64,000 nucleotides of DNA, taken from NCBI GenBank assembly GCA_024637195.1, contig JAGXFN010000006.1, forward strand, positions 186,001 through 250,000, written 5' to 3'. The notes under the pieces are model-generated. The model worked only from the letters and a program-made list of their open reading frames with translations, was not told the origin of the DNA and made no database searches. Every line of letters begins with the position of its first letter. Position 1 is the first letter of the stretch. The stretch is from Arcobacter sp. (GTDB lineage: Bacteria > Campylobacterota > Campylobacteria > Campylobacterales > Sulfurimonadaceae). The position numbers and the translations under genes were made by a program. Below, in pieces: positions 43,260 to 52,556 of the stretch.

Positions 43260-43733
43260 ATGGCAGAAAAACAAAATAAAGAGAAAAAAGAAGAGACAGA
43301 AGAGATCGCTACGTCCGAAGCGACGATCCTGCGTACTCACGAGCTGATCAACACCTACTATAGCGGCGAGCTTAAAGAGCTGCAAGAGGGGTATGCCAAA
43401 GTAAGTCTGATGACGAATGAGGAGATGCGTGTCGATACCTATGGACTGGTACACGGCGGTTTTATTTTCTGTGCGGCTGACTTTGCGGCTATGGCTGCAG
43501 TGAACGATCCAAACGTTGTGCTCTCCGCAGCAACAAGCACTTTTCTCTCTCCTGTACGTGTGTATGATGAGGTTGTCTTTACGGCAAAACTGCGCCACAA
43601 AGAGGGACGCAAGCGCGAAGTGACCGTAGTCGGCCATGTCTTAGATATTAAAGTCTTTGAAGCATCGATGAAGACGGTTATCTTGGACAAACATGTACTG
43701 AAACTCGATCTGATGAACGCGATCAAGGAGTAG
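43260..43733 (+). CDS. Hotdog-fold thioesterase-like protein
   Basis: A 157-residue protein with a charged lysine/glutamate-rich N-terminal tail (residues 1-20), then the hotdog pattern: GLVHGGFIFCAADFAAMAAVN and LSAATSTFLSPVRVYDEVVFTAKL. The HGG element and following helix resemble PaaI-type thioesterases. No substrate can be named. It starts 1 nt after cmoB and converges with the MBL hydrolase 2 nt away. Confidence 0.82.
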   Translation: MAEKQNKEKKEETEEIATSEATILRTHELINTYYSGELKELQEGYAKVSLMTNEEMRVDTYGLVHGGFIFCAADFAAMAAVNDPNVVLSAATSTFLSPVRVYDEVVFTAKLRHKEGRKREVTVVGHVLDIKVFEASMKTVILDKHVLKLDLMNAIKE

Positions 43734-43735
43734 GG

Positions 43736-44329
43736 TCAAATCGCTCTGATCCAATAGTCTGTATTTGCCTGCTCGGCTTTGATAGTGGTCGCTCCGCCGT
43801 GGCCCGGATAGACTTTTTTGTCATAGTTGATACGCTTGAACTTTTTAAGACTCTCTTTCATCTGTGCAGGAGAGGAAAAGGGGAAATCGCAGCGTCCGAT
43901 AGAGCGAGCAAAGATAAAATCCCCGCTGAACATAGCATCTTCTATTTCTATCGTCGAGCAGCCGGGACAGTGTCCGGGAAAATGGCGAAATTTTATCTTC
44001 ACTCCCTCGAGTACAAACTCCGCGTCCCCCACTACCTCAACATCAGGCGTGGAGGGAGGAAGACCGGGCATCATCGAGGAGCTTTTAAGCATAAAAACAT
44101 CTCCCTTGGGCGTATACAGAGGGATATTTAGCTTTTCTTTGAGCTCCTGGTTTGACCAGACATGATCAAAATGGCCATGTGTGTTCAAGATGGCGACGGG
44201 GTTGCTTGTATGCTTAAGCACCCATTTCGTTGCTCCGACCCCGGGGTCGATGATAAAATCTTTTCCATCAACGGTAGCGATATAGCAGTTTGTCTGATAA
44301 GGCCCCATAGGCTGAACTTGTATCTTCAT
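43736..44329 (-). CDS. MBL-fold metallo-hydrolase (glyoxalase II-like)
   Basis: A 197-residue metallo-beta-lactamase fold enzyme with THGHFDHVW (HxHxDH zinc motif), FPGHCPGCS and VYPGHGG. This layout matches glyoxalase II/hydroxyacylglutathione hydrolase-like proteins, but the enzyme is short and the substrate may differ. The leader AAGAAGTTAT precedes the ATG. Confidence 0.9.
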   Translation of the reverse strand: MKIQVQPMGPYQTNCYIATVDGKDFIIDPGVGATKWVLKHTSNPVAILNTHGHFDHVWSNQELKEKLNIPLYTPKGDVFMLKSSSMMPGLPPSTPDVEVVGDAEFVLEGVKIKFRHFPGHCPGCSTIEIEDAMFSGDFIFARSIGRCDFPFSSPAQMKESLKKFKRINYDKKVYPGHGGATTIKAEQANTDYWIRAI

Positions 44330-44367
44330 ATAACTTCTTTTTAGCGAAATTCTATCATAATACGCGC

Positions 44368-45186
44368 ATGGAATTTTTTAGAACCCTTGAAGAGATACTG
44401 ACTACCACCGCACCTTTAGACAAATGCAAACGCTTTAAACAGTTTTATGCGGCCTATACAGAAGCAAAGGTGAGCTTTGAACATACCCATAAGGCACTGC
44501 TGTTTGAAGAGCCTTCGTATGCAGGCTTTTGCCAGCTGGTCTCTCCATTGGTCGTTTTGAAACGAAAGAAACTCAGCAGCGACAGAGGGAAGGCTGTCTT
44601 TTTACATGCGATTGCACACATCGAATATGCTGCGATCGATCTTGCTCTGGACGCGGCCTACCGATTTAAGGATCTTCCCCGAGCTTATTATGACGACTGG
44701 CTGAGTGTCGCCAATGATGAGGTGCGTCATTTCGAGATGCTGGAGAGACTTTTGACCGAGATGGGGAGTTGTTACGGCGAACTGCCTGTGCACAATGCAC
44801 TTTTTGAAGCCTCCCAGCGAACAGTTAGCCTGCATGAGCGTATGGCTGTGGTTCCGCGTTATCTTGAAGCCAACGGTCTAGACGCCACGCCTTTGATGAT
44901 AGAGAAGCTTCGCCATTTCAAAGAGGATGAAAAAGCGCAAAAGATCATTTCTGCCCTGGAGATCATTCTTGAAGAGGAGTGCGATCATGTGCACAAAGGA
45001 GACCGCTGGTTCAAATACGCCTGCGATCAGCAAAATATGTCCTATAGCATCTATTTTGACATTATCGAAAAGCATTATCCCGGGAGCTTTCCGCGCAAAA
45101 AAGATTTGAACATAGAAGCGCGCAAAAAAGCAGGCTTCAGCTGCACGGAACTAAAACGTATGAATACGCAGGCGGCGTGTCATTAA
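44368..45186 (+). CDS. DUF455 ferritin-like protein
   Basis: A 272-residue protein of the DUF455 family, predicted to be a di-metal four-helix bundle. Carboxylate/histidine pairs are visible in HAIAHIEYAAIDLALD, NDEVRHFEMLERLL and EEECDHVHKGD, consistent with E-x2-H metal sites. No activity has been assigned to the family as far as I know. The gene lacks a ribosome binding site and a CATAAT box ends only 6 nt before the ATG, so it may be leaderless. Confidence 0.8.
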   Translation: MEFFRTLEEILTTTAPLDKCKRFKQFYAAYTEAKVSFEHTHKALLFEEPSYAGFCQLVSPLVVLKRKKLSSDRGKAVFLHAIAHIEYAAIDLALDAAYRFKDLPRAYYDDWLSVANDEVRHFEMLERLLTEMGSCYGELPVHNALFEASQRTVSLHERMAVVPRYLEANGLDATPLMIEKLRHFKEDEKAQKIISALEIILEEECDHVHKGDRWFKYACDQQNMSYSIYFDIIEKHYPGSFPRKKDLNIEARKKAGFSCTELKRMNTQAACH

Positions 45187-45440
45187 GTTGCCAAGGCAAT
45201 AAGAAGCAAAATCGTGTCTTTTTTAATTTCAATTATCTTGCCGTTCTCAAAATCAACCAATAAAAATGCTCTTTTTGCCCGCAATGTTTTGTTAGGCAGG
45301 GAGTCGACAAAGCCCAGGTACTCGGCCGAACTGAGATGTTTTACACCGAGCTGATAGGCCTTTTTGCTTCCGGCAGTGTTATAGAAGAGGTGTTTATCCT
45401 CTTTTTTAGCCAGGAGTATTTGTTCGCGTAGATCGGACAT
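45183..45440 (-). CDS. Small protein, function unknown
   Basis: This 85-residue protein is not recognised. Helices are likely in both halves and the composition is Lys/Leu-rich (KKAYQLGVKHLSSAEYLGF). It overlaps the convergent DUF455 stop by 4 nt. The ribosome binding site is weak (GAGC), so the gene is plausible but not certain. Confidence 0.5.
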   Translation of the reverse strand: MSDLREQILLAKKEDKHLFYNTAGSKKAYQLGVKHLSSAEYLGFVDSLPNKTLRAKRAFLLVDFENGKIIEIKKDTILLLIALAT

Positions 45441-45549
45441 CAGCTGCTCTTTTTGACGAAGTATATCATCTATAAAGAGAAAAAATATTATGCAAATATA
45501 AAATTTTAAAGTTAATCTATTCGCTAGTATATTAATAAATAAAATTAGA

Positions 45550-45555
45550 TATAAT
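45550..45555 (+). promoter_or_regulatory. Putative -10 box for nadE
   Basis: TATAAT in a very AT-rich 153-nt intergenic region, 38 nt upstream of the nadE ATG. The stretch 45441-45593 has no other feature that I see. Confidence 0.5.
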
Positions 45556-45593
45556 GATTTGAGTTAAAGTATATTTTAGTTTTATGGGGTCCA

Positions 45594-46394
45594 ATGCGTA
45601 AATATTCACTGATTGCAGATTACCTGGTCGCTTTTTTAAAAGATGAGGTAGAGAAAACGGGTCTAAAACACGCTGTGGTAGGCTTGAGCGGCGGTTTGGA
45701 CTCGGCGGTGGTGGCTGTTTTGGCGCAGAAAGCTTTCGGCGAGAGGTTCTTGAGTGTAAAAATGCCTTCTCAATTCTCTTCGCAGAGCAGTCTGGACGAT
45801 GCGGACGCGCTGTGCGAGAAGTTTTCGCTGCGCAGTGAAACAAGAGATATTTCGAAGCTTTTAAACAGCTACGGCATTGAAGAGTTGAGCCGTTTGCGTG
45901 TGGGGAATCTCTCTGCACGTCTGCGGATGATCACACTTTATGACATCTCTGCGCGTGAAAATGCCCTGGTCTTGGGAACAAGCAACAAAAGCGAACTTAT
46001 GCTGGGCTACGGAACGCTGTTTGGGGACCTCGCCTCGGCGCTGAACCCTATCGGTGATCTGTATAAAACAGAGGTGTTTGAACTCGCGCGGTACCTTGGT
46101 GTGACGCAGAATATTATCGACAAAGCGCCTTCGGCAGACCTGTGGGAGGGGCAGAGTGACGAAAATGAACTCGGCTATACCTACGCGCAGCTTGATGCGG
46201 TACTCAGACGCTATGTAGAAGAGCGCGGGAGTGAATCAGAACTCCTGGATGAAGGTTTTGAAGAGGTTTTGGTTAAGATGGTGATCAAACGCATCTACCA
46301 AAACCAGTTTAAACGCCGCATGCCGCTGATCGCCAAGCTCAGCAGCCGATCGATCAATCATGATTTCAACTATCCGCGCGATATTGGCTTGTGA
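45594..46394 (+). CDS. nadE: NAD+ synthetase
   Basis: A 266-residue PP-loop enzyme with LSGGLDSAVV (ATP pyrophosphatase P-loop), GNLSARLRM and TSNKSELMLGYGT. This short form without a glutaminase domain uses ammonia to amidate deamido-NAD+. It is first in a run with the DegT aminotransferase and lpxK; the gap to the next gene is 34 nt. Confidence 0.96.
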   Translation: MRKYSLIADYLVAFLKDEVEKTGLKHAVVGLSGGLDSAVVAVLAQKAFGERFLSVKMPSQFSSQSSLDDADALCEKFSLRSETRDISKLLNSYGIEELSRLRVGNLSARLRMITLYDISARENALVLGTSNKSELMLGYGTLFGDLASALNPIGDLYKTEVFELARYLGVTQNIIDKAPSADLWEGQSDENELGYTYAQLDAVLRRYVEERGSESELLDEGFEEVLVKMVIKRIYQNQFKRRMPLIAKLSSRSINHDFNYPRDIGL

Positions 46395-46428
46395 TAAAGA
46401 ATTCAATCTTAAAATAAGGGATTAAACT

Positions 46429-47550
46429 ATGTCAAAAAAGATACCGTTTTACAGACCTCGTATAGATAACAAAGAAAAAGCTCAGATCGAAGAGGTTCTG
46501 ACACAAAAGACGCATAAAATCGAAGAGCTTGAAAAGGCTTTTGTCAAATCTACAGGCGCCAAGTACGCAGTTGCGACTTCAGACGGAACCTCAGCCCTGC
46601 ATTTGGCTATGCTTGCCATCAATCTAAAACGCGGCGACAAGGTTTTATGTTCGGTCAATGCCTTTCCTTCTGTTCCTGAAGTCGTGCGTCATTTTGATGC
46701 GGAGCCTATCTTTGTAGATGCAGAAGATGTCAGCTACAGTATCAACCTCGACAAGCTTGAGAACATTCTCTCCGACAACCAGTCTAAAAAGCTAAAAGCG
46801 GTTATTGTAAGCCATATCGGAGGTTATCCCATTGACCTTGAGCGTCTTTACAACATTGCCAAGATCTACAATATCCGTATCATCGAAGATGCCAGCGAAG
46901 CGCTTGGCGGAACTTATAAGGGCGGCAAAATCGGCTCCACGGGAGCTGATATCACGACATTTAGTTTCAGCCCTCACCTCAAAGGAAACGTCTGCAGCGG
47001 CGGAATGATGGTCACAGACGATGAAGATCTGCTTGAGCGTGCCCAACTGCTTCGAAACCATGCGATCGTTATGCCTGATGAGAACCTGAACTACATCTAT
47101 GATGTCGTCGATATCGGAAGCAAGTACGACATGAGCGAGCTCGATGCGGCTTATGTCCTCGGACAGCTTTCAAAGCAGGATGCGACGATCAAGCGCCAAA
47201 AAGAGATCGCCGCGCGCTACAACCAAAAACTCAAAGATGCCGCACATATCACGCTTCCTGAGATCATGACGGACCACATCTTCTCTCTTTATATCATCAA
47301 AGTGCGAAAGAACAGAGACTCTTTTGCACGCGAACTTCTGGAGAAGGGGATCGAGACCGGTCTGCACTACATCCCGCTGCATCTTCTGACTTACTACAAG
47401 AGCAAGTATTCGCTTCGTGTAAACGACTTCCCGGTTGCGCTGCGCAATTTTCAACAGGTGCTTTCTATTCCGCTTTATGCCGATATGAGCGATGCCGAAG
47501 TGGATTATGTCTGTGACACGATACTCAGTATCACCAAACACTGGGTCTAA
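46429..47550 (+). CDS. DegT/DnrJ/EryC1/StrS family PLP aminotransferase
   Basis: A 373-residue PLP enzyme of the sugar aminotransferase group: EDASEALGGTYKGGKIG is the typical motif, and TTFSFSPHLKGNVCSGG carries the Schiff-base lysine. Family members aminate nucleotide-linked keto-sugars for LPS, capsule or flagellin glycans. The lpxK start overlaps its stop by one base, suggesting a role in surface glycan or lipid A chemistry, though the substrate is not known. Confidence 0.9.
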   Translation: MSKKIPFYRPRIDNKEKAQIEEVLTQKTHKIEELEKAFVKSTGAKYAVATSDGTSALHLAMLAINLKRGDKVLCSVNAFPSVPEVVRHFDAEPIFVDAEDVSYSINLDKLENILSDNQSKKLKAVIVSHIGGYPIDLERLYNIAKIYNIRIIEDASEALGGTYKGGKIGSTGADITTFSFSPHLKGNVCSGGMMVTDDEDLLERAQLLRNHAIVMPDENLNYIYDVVDIGSKYDMSELDAAYVLGQLSKQDATIKRQKEIAARYNQKLKDAAHITLPEIMTDHIFSLYIIKVRKNRDSFARELLEKGIETGLHYIPLHLLTYYKSKYSLRVNDFPVALRNFQQVLSIPLYADMSDAEVDYVCDTILSITKHWV

Positions 47551-48479
47551 TGAAAAAAGCACTTCTCTTCTGGGGCGAAAAGTATCTTTTCTCGCCCGGC
47601 ATATTTGAGCGCCTTCTCTCCTTGCTGCTGTACCCCCTGTCCTTGTTCTACTGTTTTATCGTCTGGGCCAAATACAAAAGCGCCAAACCTGTAAGTTATG
47701 GCCTGCCGATCATAAGTGTGGGAAACCTGATCGTCGGCGGAAGCGGTAAAACACCCCTGACCGTTGCTCTGGCCACGCGCTACAGCAAGCCGGCCATTGT
47801 CTTACGAGGGTACGGCCGCGGCTCAAAAGGGATGCATCTGGTCTCAGACGGCAGTGATGTCCTGTGTGATGTGATGATTGCCGGAGACGAGGCAATGCTC
47901 TATGCTGTTTTGGTGCCTCAGGCCATTGTGATTGTCTGCGAGCAGAGAACTCTCGGAATAGAAAAAGCGAAGTCTCTCGGCGCCGAGCTGCTCTTTTTGG
48001 ATGACGGCTATAGCAAACATGCTATCAAAAAACTTGACCTGCTGATCACGTCTAGACAAAAAAACAGTTTCTGCCTTCCTGCCGGGCCTTTCAGAGAGCG
48101 TTTGTGGCGCGGCAAGGAGGCTGTACAGATCGAAGAGGGCAGGGATTTTACCCGCAGGGTGGAGATCTCTCATCCAAAAGAGAAGATGGTCCTGGTCACA
48201 GGGATCTCGAAGCCGCAGCGTCTGGAAAGCTATCTGGATGCGCGCGTAATTGAAAAGTTCTACTTTCCGGACCATCACCCCTTTAAAGAAGAAGAGCTGA
48301 AAGATATTCTTACAAAAACACAGGCGCAGAGCCTTTTGGTCACGCGAAAAGATGCTGTTAAAATAGAAGACTTTTCTCTCCCGCTCTCTTATCTTGAACT
48401 CGCGCTTGAAGTCGATGAGAAGATACATCAAAGTGTAGAAGAATATGTTAGAATTTCGTCACAAAATCCACGCAACTAA
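47550..48479 (+). CDS. lpxK: Tetraacyldisaccharide 4'-kinase (LpxK)
   Basis: A 309-residue kinase that adds the 4'-phosphate to the lipid A precursor. It has an N-terminal membrane-associated helix (about 24-45), a P-loop in VGNLIVGGSGKTP, LRGYGRGSKG and FLDDGYSKHAIKKLDLL, typical of LpxK. It follows the DegT gene with a TAATG overlap and precedes argB by 12 nt. Confidence 0.95.
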   Translation: MKKALLFWGEKYLFSPGIFERLLSLLLYPLSLFYCFIVWAKYKSAKPVSYGLPIISVGNLIVGGSGKTPLTVALATRYSKPAIVLRGYGRGSKGMHLVSDGSDVLCDVMIAGDEAMLYAVLVPQAIVIVCEQRTLGIEKAKSLGAELLFLDDGYSKHAIKKLDLLITSRQKNSFCLPAGPFRERLWRGKEAVQIEEGRDFTRRVEISHPKEKMVLVTGISKPQRLESYLDARVIEKFYFPDHHPFKEEELKDILTKTQAQSLLVTRKDAVKIEDFSLPLSYLELALEVDEKIHQSVEEYVRISSQNPRN

Positions 48480-48491
48480 AGAGTCATCATA

Positions 48492-49346
48492 ATGCAGGTA
48501 AAAATTGATAAAGTTAAAACATTACTGGACGCTCTGCCTTTTATAAAAGCCTTTAACAAGGAGATCGTTGTTATCAAATACGGCGGATCAGCACAGACAG
48601 ACCCGAAACTGATCGAGAGTTTTGCCCAAGACGTCTTGCTTTTGTATCTGGTCGGCATCAAGCCCGTCATCGTCCACGGCGGCGGAAAAAAGATCACCGA
48701 TATGCTAGAGAAACTAAATATCCACAGTGAGTTTATAGACGGACAGCGTGTAACGACACCTGACGTAATGCGCATTGTAGAGATGATACTCAGCGGCGAG
48801 ATCAACAGCAGCATCGTCTCTTTGCTCAACGGCTACAGCGCAAAAGCGATCGGAATCAGCGGCAAAGATGCCCATTTTATTATGGCAGAGCCAAAAGAAC
48901 ATGCCAAATGGGGATTGACCGGAACAATCACAAAGATCAAAGCCGAAGTCGTGCACAATCTGATCAATGAGAAGTTTATTCCCGTCATCGCACCTATAGC
49001 GGCAGGCGAAAGCATCGGCCATCCGGGATATAATATCAATGCAGATTTTGCCGCTTCTCAAGTGGCCAAAGCGATCGGTGCGAACAAGGTGATCTTCTTG
49101 ACAGATACTCCCGGCGTGTTGGACAAGGAGAAAAACCTTCTCTCCTCATTGAGCGAGGCACAGATCGATGTACTTAAAGCCGACGGCACGATCACCGGCG
49201 GAATGCTTCCGAAGGTAGATGCCTGCTTGGAGGCGATAGAAGGCGGAGTGCAAAAGGCGCATATCATTGACGGCCGTATCGAACACTCTATCTTGCTTGA
49301 ACTCTTCACTTCAGAGGGTATCGGAACACAGATCACACTTAATTAG
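48492..49346 (+). CDS. argB: Acetylglutamate kinase
   Basis: A 284-residue amino-acid kinase fold protein with VIKYGGSAQTD and VIVHGGGKKIT near the N terminus and INADFAASQVAKAIGANKVIFLTDTPGV later. ArgB makes N-acetylglutamyl phosphate in arginine synthesis; argD is also in this window. It starts 12 nt after lpxK. A hairpin follows 38 nt downstream. Confidence 0.96.
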   Translation: MQVKIDKVKTLLDALPFIKAFNKEIVVIKYGGSAQTDPKLIESFAQDVLLLYLVGIKPVIVHGGGKKITDMLEKLNIHSEFIDGQRVTTPDVMRIVEMILSGEINSSIVSLLNGYSAKAIGISGKDAHFIMAEPKEHAKWGLTGTITKIKAEVVHNLINEKFIPVIAPIAAGESIGHPGYNINADFAASQVAKAIGANKVIFLTDTPGVLDKEKNLLSSLSEAQIDVLKADGTITGGMLPKVDACLEAIEGGVQKAHIIDGRIEHSILLELFTSEGIGTQITLN

Positions 49347-49383
49347 AGATGCCCTGCAGTATCTATCATATAAACACAGCACA

Positions 49384-49405
49384 AGGCCATCATTACCGAT
49401 GGCCT
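49384..49405 (+). terminator. GC-rich hairpin downstream of argB
   Basis: AGGCCATC, loop ATTACC, GATGGCCT: a perfect 8-bp stem starting 38 nt after the argB stop. It is not followed by a T-tract, so its role as terminator is unproven. The rest of 49347-49583 holds an AT palindrome and no gene that I see. Confidence 0.45.
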
Positions 49406-49507
49406 GCGTGTCTGCGTTAACCCAAACCCTCTATTTTGAAATCTCCTTAAAATTTGTAAAACAGCGGGTAAGTGTGAAGAAAAGAAAAGATTTAAAAAAG
49501 ATTAGCC

Positions 49508-49527
49508 ATAATATAGGCTTATATTAT
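49508..49527. repeat. AT-rich palindrome upstream of the lipoprotein gene
   Basis: ATAATATA, GGCT, TATATTAT: a perfect 8-bp inverted repeat 57 nt upstream of the lipoprotein start. It could be a promoter element or an operator. Confidence 0.4.
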
Positions 49528-49583
49528 TTAATTATCAGCAGTTTTTGATTATTCTTGAAACTACAAACATTGAAAGTAGCCCA

Positions 49584-50570
49584 ATGAAACAGATATTTAC
49601 GCTAGTCACGATCTTTATTTTTCTTGCCGGATGTGCAAAAAATGAACCAATTATTCCGCTTGTCGACCCCGTCTTAGCTTCGCCCGAGATCACCTTGTTC
49701 AAACAATCACTGCCAGTGGACAACAAGGTCTTGCAAAAGGCCTACAAGAAGATCTCTCCTAAAATCGGTTTGGCCAATATGAGCGAACTTAGCGGCAAAA
49801 ACTTTAATGGCGAGTTCGTTTTTGACGAGAATGCGCTTCCTTTTATAGAGTATCGCTTCGACAAACCCTATCTCATCAAAAAGATTTACCTGAAAAAAAG
49901 CGGATTTGTTGTTGACGGCGACGCTAAAAGCGCACATATCAAAAAATTTGAGATACTCTTCTTTGATGCACAGAAATCACCGCTGTACACGGATGAGCTT
50001 GATGCGGATGCAGTTTCTATTGATGCTTTCAACAATGTCGAAGCAGACGGTTTTATCCTTAAGACGCGCAGTATTTACGTGCCAAAAGACAAAGAAATAG
50101 ATGAAAATGATGTGGTGGCCGCGTTTGACGGGCGAATTGAAGTCGAAGTCATTGATGCTGATTACGTCTATGATATTGTCGCTCCCGTACTGAGTGAGCG
50201 CGAATCAAGCACCTCTAACGAAGAGCTTCTTCAGACAATTGCTCTGCTGAACTCTGAACTGTTTAAGCGTCTGCGCATCAAGCGGGCCGATTTCAACCTG
50301 CCTAAGACTTCGCTTCTGTACCTTCCTGATGATGCAGATATGCATTATGCGGTTGCTCATACGGAAGATATCTATAAAACAGGCAAATATAAAACACTCA
50401 AGGGAGAGTACAAGATACATATCTTCAGTGAAGAAGCGGAGTTTGACGATAAGAATGGGGCAAACGTTAAAAAACACTCCATCAGACTCAAAGATGCCAA
50501 ACGCAACCTAAAGACAACGACCCAGCTTCCTGAGCATGAGGATTTTATTGATTTTAGCGAAGGACTGTAA
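49584..50570 (+). CDS. Lipoprotein of unknown function
   Basis: About 328 residues with an N-terminal signal and lipobox FLAGC (Cys about residue 17). The ATG at 49584 is chosen because the signal peptide starts there; an upstream in-frame start at 49545 would add 13 residues before it. The middle (about residues 65-190) is beta-rich with IEYRFDKPYLIKKIYLKK and IKKFEILFFDAQKSPLYTDEL, reminiscent of a discoidin/galactose-binding-like jelly roll. This is an impression only. The stop overlaps the next ATG by one base, so the two proteins are likely partners. Confidence 0.6.
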   Translation: MKQIFTLVTIFIFLAGCAKNEPIIPLVDPVLASPEITLFKQSLPVDNKVLQKAYKKISPKIGLANMSELSGKNFNGEFVFDENALPFIEYRFDKPYLIKKIYLKKSGFVVDGDAKSAHIKKFEILFFDAQKSPLYTDELDADAVSIDAFNNVEADGFILKTRSIYVPKDKEIDENDVVAAFDGRIEVEVIDADYVYDIVAPVLSERESSTSNEELLQTIALLNSELFKRLRIKRADFNLPKTSLLYLPDDADMHYAVAHTEDIYKTGKYKTLKGEYKIHIFSEEAEFDDKNGANVKKHSIRLKDAKRNLKTTTQLPEHEDFIDFSEGL

Positions 50571-52513
50571 TGAAGTCCCTTGAGCTGCCCAAAATAGGAT
50601 TGTATTTTCTGTTGGCACTGATCGCTGCCAAGCTGATCTATCTCGGGTTTGAGTCCTACTATAACGGTTTTGTTATTGATGTCGTCACCTCACCCCATGT
50701 CGATCAGGACCTTCTGCTAAAACTTGAAAACTTTGGAAACCGAATAAGCTCTGTGGGGATAACCTTGTTGCTGATTCCGATCTATTATCTTGTCGCAAAG
50801 AAGTATTTTGGATTTCACACCGGGGTGATGATCATTTTAGTCCTTGTGCTGAGTGTTTCTAGCTACTTTGCTATTCACAAAGGACTTAACAGAGCGGTTT
50901 TTGAGATCGTTAAGCAAAACAAAGACAAGCGCTATGAATCCTACTACATCGAGCTGTTCAAATACGGGATGCTGACAGGAAAACTGGGCTACTCCTCTTT
51001 TATCCCAAAAGAGAACCTCGACAATCTCTCTATTTACGACAAGGTGATGATCTCCAATCTTTTCTTGTTGACGCAGATCGACAAGGAGCTGATCAAAAAG
51101 TTTGTCACACGCGGTAAAGAGAGTTTTTTTGATATCTACATCCATAAATATTTTCAAACCGACTACAATGAAGCACGCTACCGTTTTGAGGATATGGCGC
51201 TTCGTATCCAGGAGGACTGGGACCTTTACAACGAGGGCATCAGTGCTATCAATAAAAAGTTCTCCTCAATAGACTCGCAGGAGAAGCTTGATGCGAAGTA
51301 TGCGGCATTTACCAAAGAGATAAAACGCGACTATACAAAATACCGCATCAATGTACGCCAGTATACCAACATACTCAATGACAATCTGTCCCAGTCACAG
51401 CAGCTAAACCGTGACCTTATCAACTATTTTGACAAGGGTGCCTCTATTGTTCATAAAAAAGAGTATGAGAATATCATGCAAAAATATTTCGGGAAGGATA
51501 TAGATCCTAACCGTTGGTGTGAAGGAAGAATCTGTCCGGTCACGCGCAGAGTGACGCAGGTCATTGAAGAAGAGACTTTTTCACAGTGGAACAAAGAGCA
51601 TGACGGTCTTCCTTTGAACCTTTCGCAAAAGCAGTACTTCAAACATCCCTCTGTACATGAAAAGATCATTGCAAAACTTCGTAAAGAAGGGATCAGCGTA
51701 AAAAACAGTTTCAACTATTCAAAACAGGAGTATATCGCCGGTTATATGAAGACAGTTGATGCCCAGTTTCAGAAACAAAAACAGATCCTGCAAAATGAGT
51801 TTGCTGATAAAACGGGGATAAAAGGGATTGACCTTGGCCTCTCTTTTGTCCAGTTTGCCTCTAAATATAAAAAAGAGATCATGTATCTGTACAAAGAAGA
51901 GAAGTATGGCCATCTGATGTATCAGATGGTACTAGAAGGTGACCTGACCGGTTTTTATGACCGTCTGTATAAACCGATGCTGCGCGAAAAGTATTATGAT
52001 CAAGCCTTTCCCGAAGAGAAAGATTTCAAAATAAAGCTGGCCGAATACGGAGACACGGCGATCAAGATGCTCTACATTCCACCATTTGCCATCTTCATGT
52101 CTCTGGTCGCGGGACTTTTGAATTTCGTAAGCGTGATCGTACTGATCATCTTTTTGCCTTTTTACATGAAGAGCGGTATCGGGATGATAGCGGCAAAGAC
52201 AGCGGCAAAAGTGCTTATCTTTGCTATGCTCATCTACGTCCCGTATACGATAGGCAAGAAAAATGATATTTTGGCCCCGTATTCGGTATTGGAGAGTTTC
52301 AAGGGCTCGGCGTATGATCCTTATATGCAGACGCTCAACTGGCTTCTGGTCGTTGAAGCGTTCAATTATAACGGACCTTACTCTTTGATCATGAGCACAG
52401 GACTTTTTACCAGTGTTGAAGATGATTACAAGGCAAAACAGGTGATGCACTCAGTCGCAAGAGAGCTGACGGGTCTGAACAAAAGTGCTAAAGAGAAATA
52501 TTTGCAGCAGTGA
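50570..52513 (+). CDS. Large polytopic membrane protein of unknown function
   Basis: A 647-residue protein with three transmembrane segments near the N terminus (about 10-28, 60-80 and 85-103), a long soluble helical central part (about 105-500) with several YxxY/KR-rich stretches, and two or three segments near the C terminus (about 510-560). I recognise no domain. CEGRICPVTRR near residue 320 contains two cysteines. Translation is coupled to the lipoprotein (TAATG). A role in envelope structure or transport is possible but is not shown by the sequence. Confidence 0.65.
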   Translation: MKSLELPKIGLYFLLALIAAKLIYLGFESYYNGFVIDVVTSPHVDQDLLLKLENFGNRISSVGITLLLIPIYYLVAKKYFGFHTGVMIILVLVLSVSSYFAIHKGLNRAVFEIVKQNKDKRYESYYIELFKYGMLTGKLGYSSFIPKENLDNLSIYDKVMISNLFLLTQIDKELIKKFVTRGKESFFDIYIHKYFQTDYNEARYRFEDMALRIQEDWDLYNEGISAINKKFSSIDSQEKLDAKYAAFTKEIKRDYTKYRINVRQYTNILNDNLSQSQQLNRDLINYFDKGASIVHKKEYENIMQKYFGKDIDPNRWCEGRICPVTRRVTQVIEEETFSQWNKEHDGLPLNLSQKQYFKHPSVHEKIIAKLRKEGISVKNSFNYSKQEYIAGYMKTVDAQFQKQKQILQNEFADKTGIKGIDLGLSFVQFASKYKKEIMYLYKEEKYGHLMYQMVLEGDLTGFYDRLYKPMLREKYYDQAFPEEKDFKIKLAEYGDTAIKMLYIPPFAIFMSLVAGLLNFVSVIVLIIFLPFYMKSGIGMIAAKTAAKVLIFAMLIYVPYTIGKKNDILAPYSVLESFKGSAYDPYMQTLNWLLVVEAFNYNGPYSLIMSTGLFTSVEDDYKAKQVMHSVARELTGLNKSAKEKYLQQ

Positions 52514-52522
52514 CAATTACGC

Positions 52523-52528
52523 TATAAT
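52523..52528 (+). promoter_or_regulatory. Promoter of thrC
   Basis: TATAAT, 28 nt upstream of the thrC ATG, with TTGCAG 15 nt further upstream as a possible -35 element inside the end of the preceding gene. Confidence 0.55.
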
Positions 52529-52556
52529 TCAAAAAAAATTAGATGGATAGAGTGAT

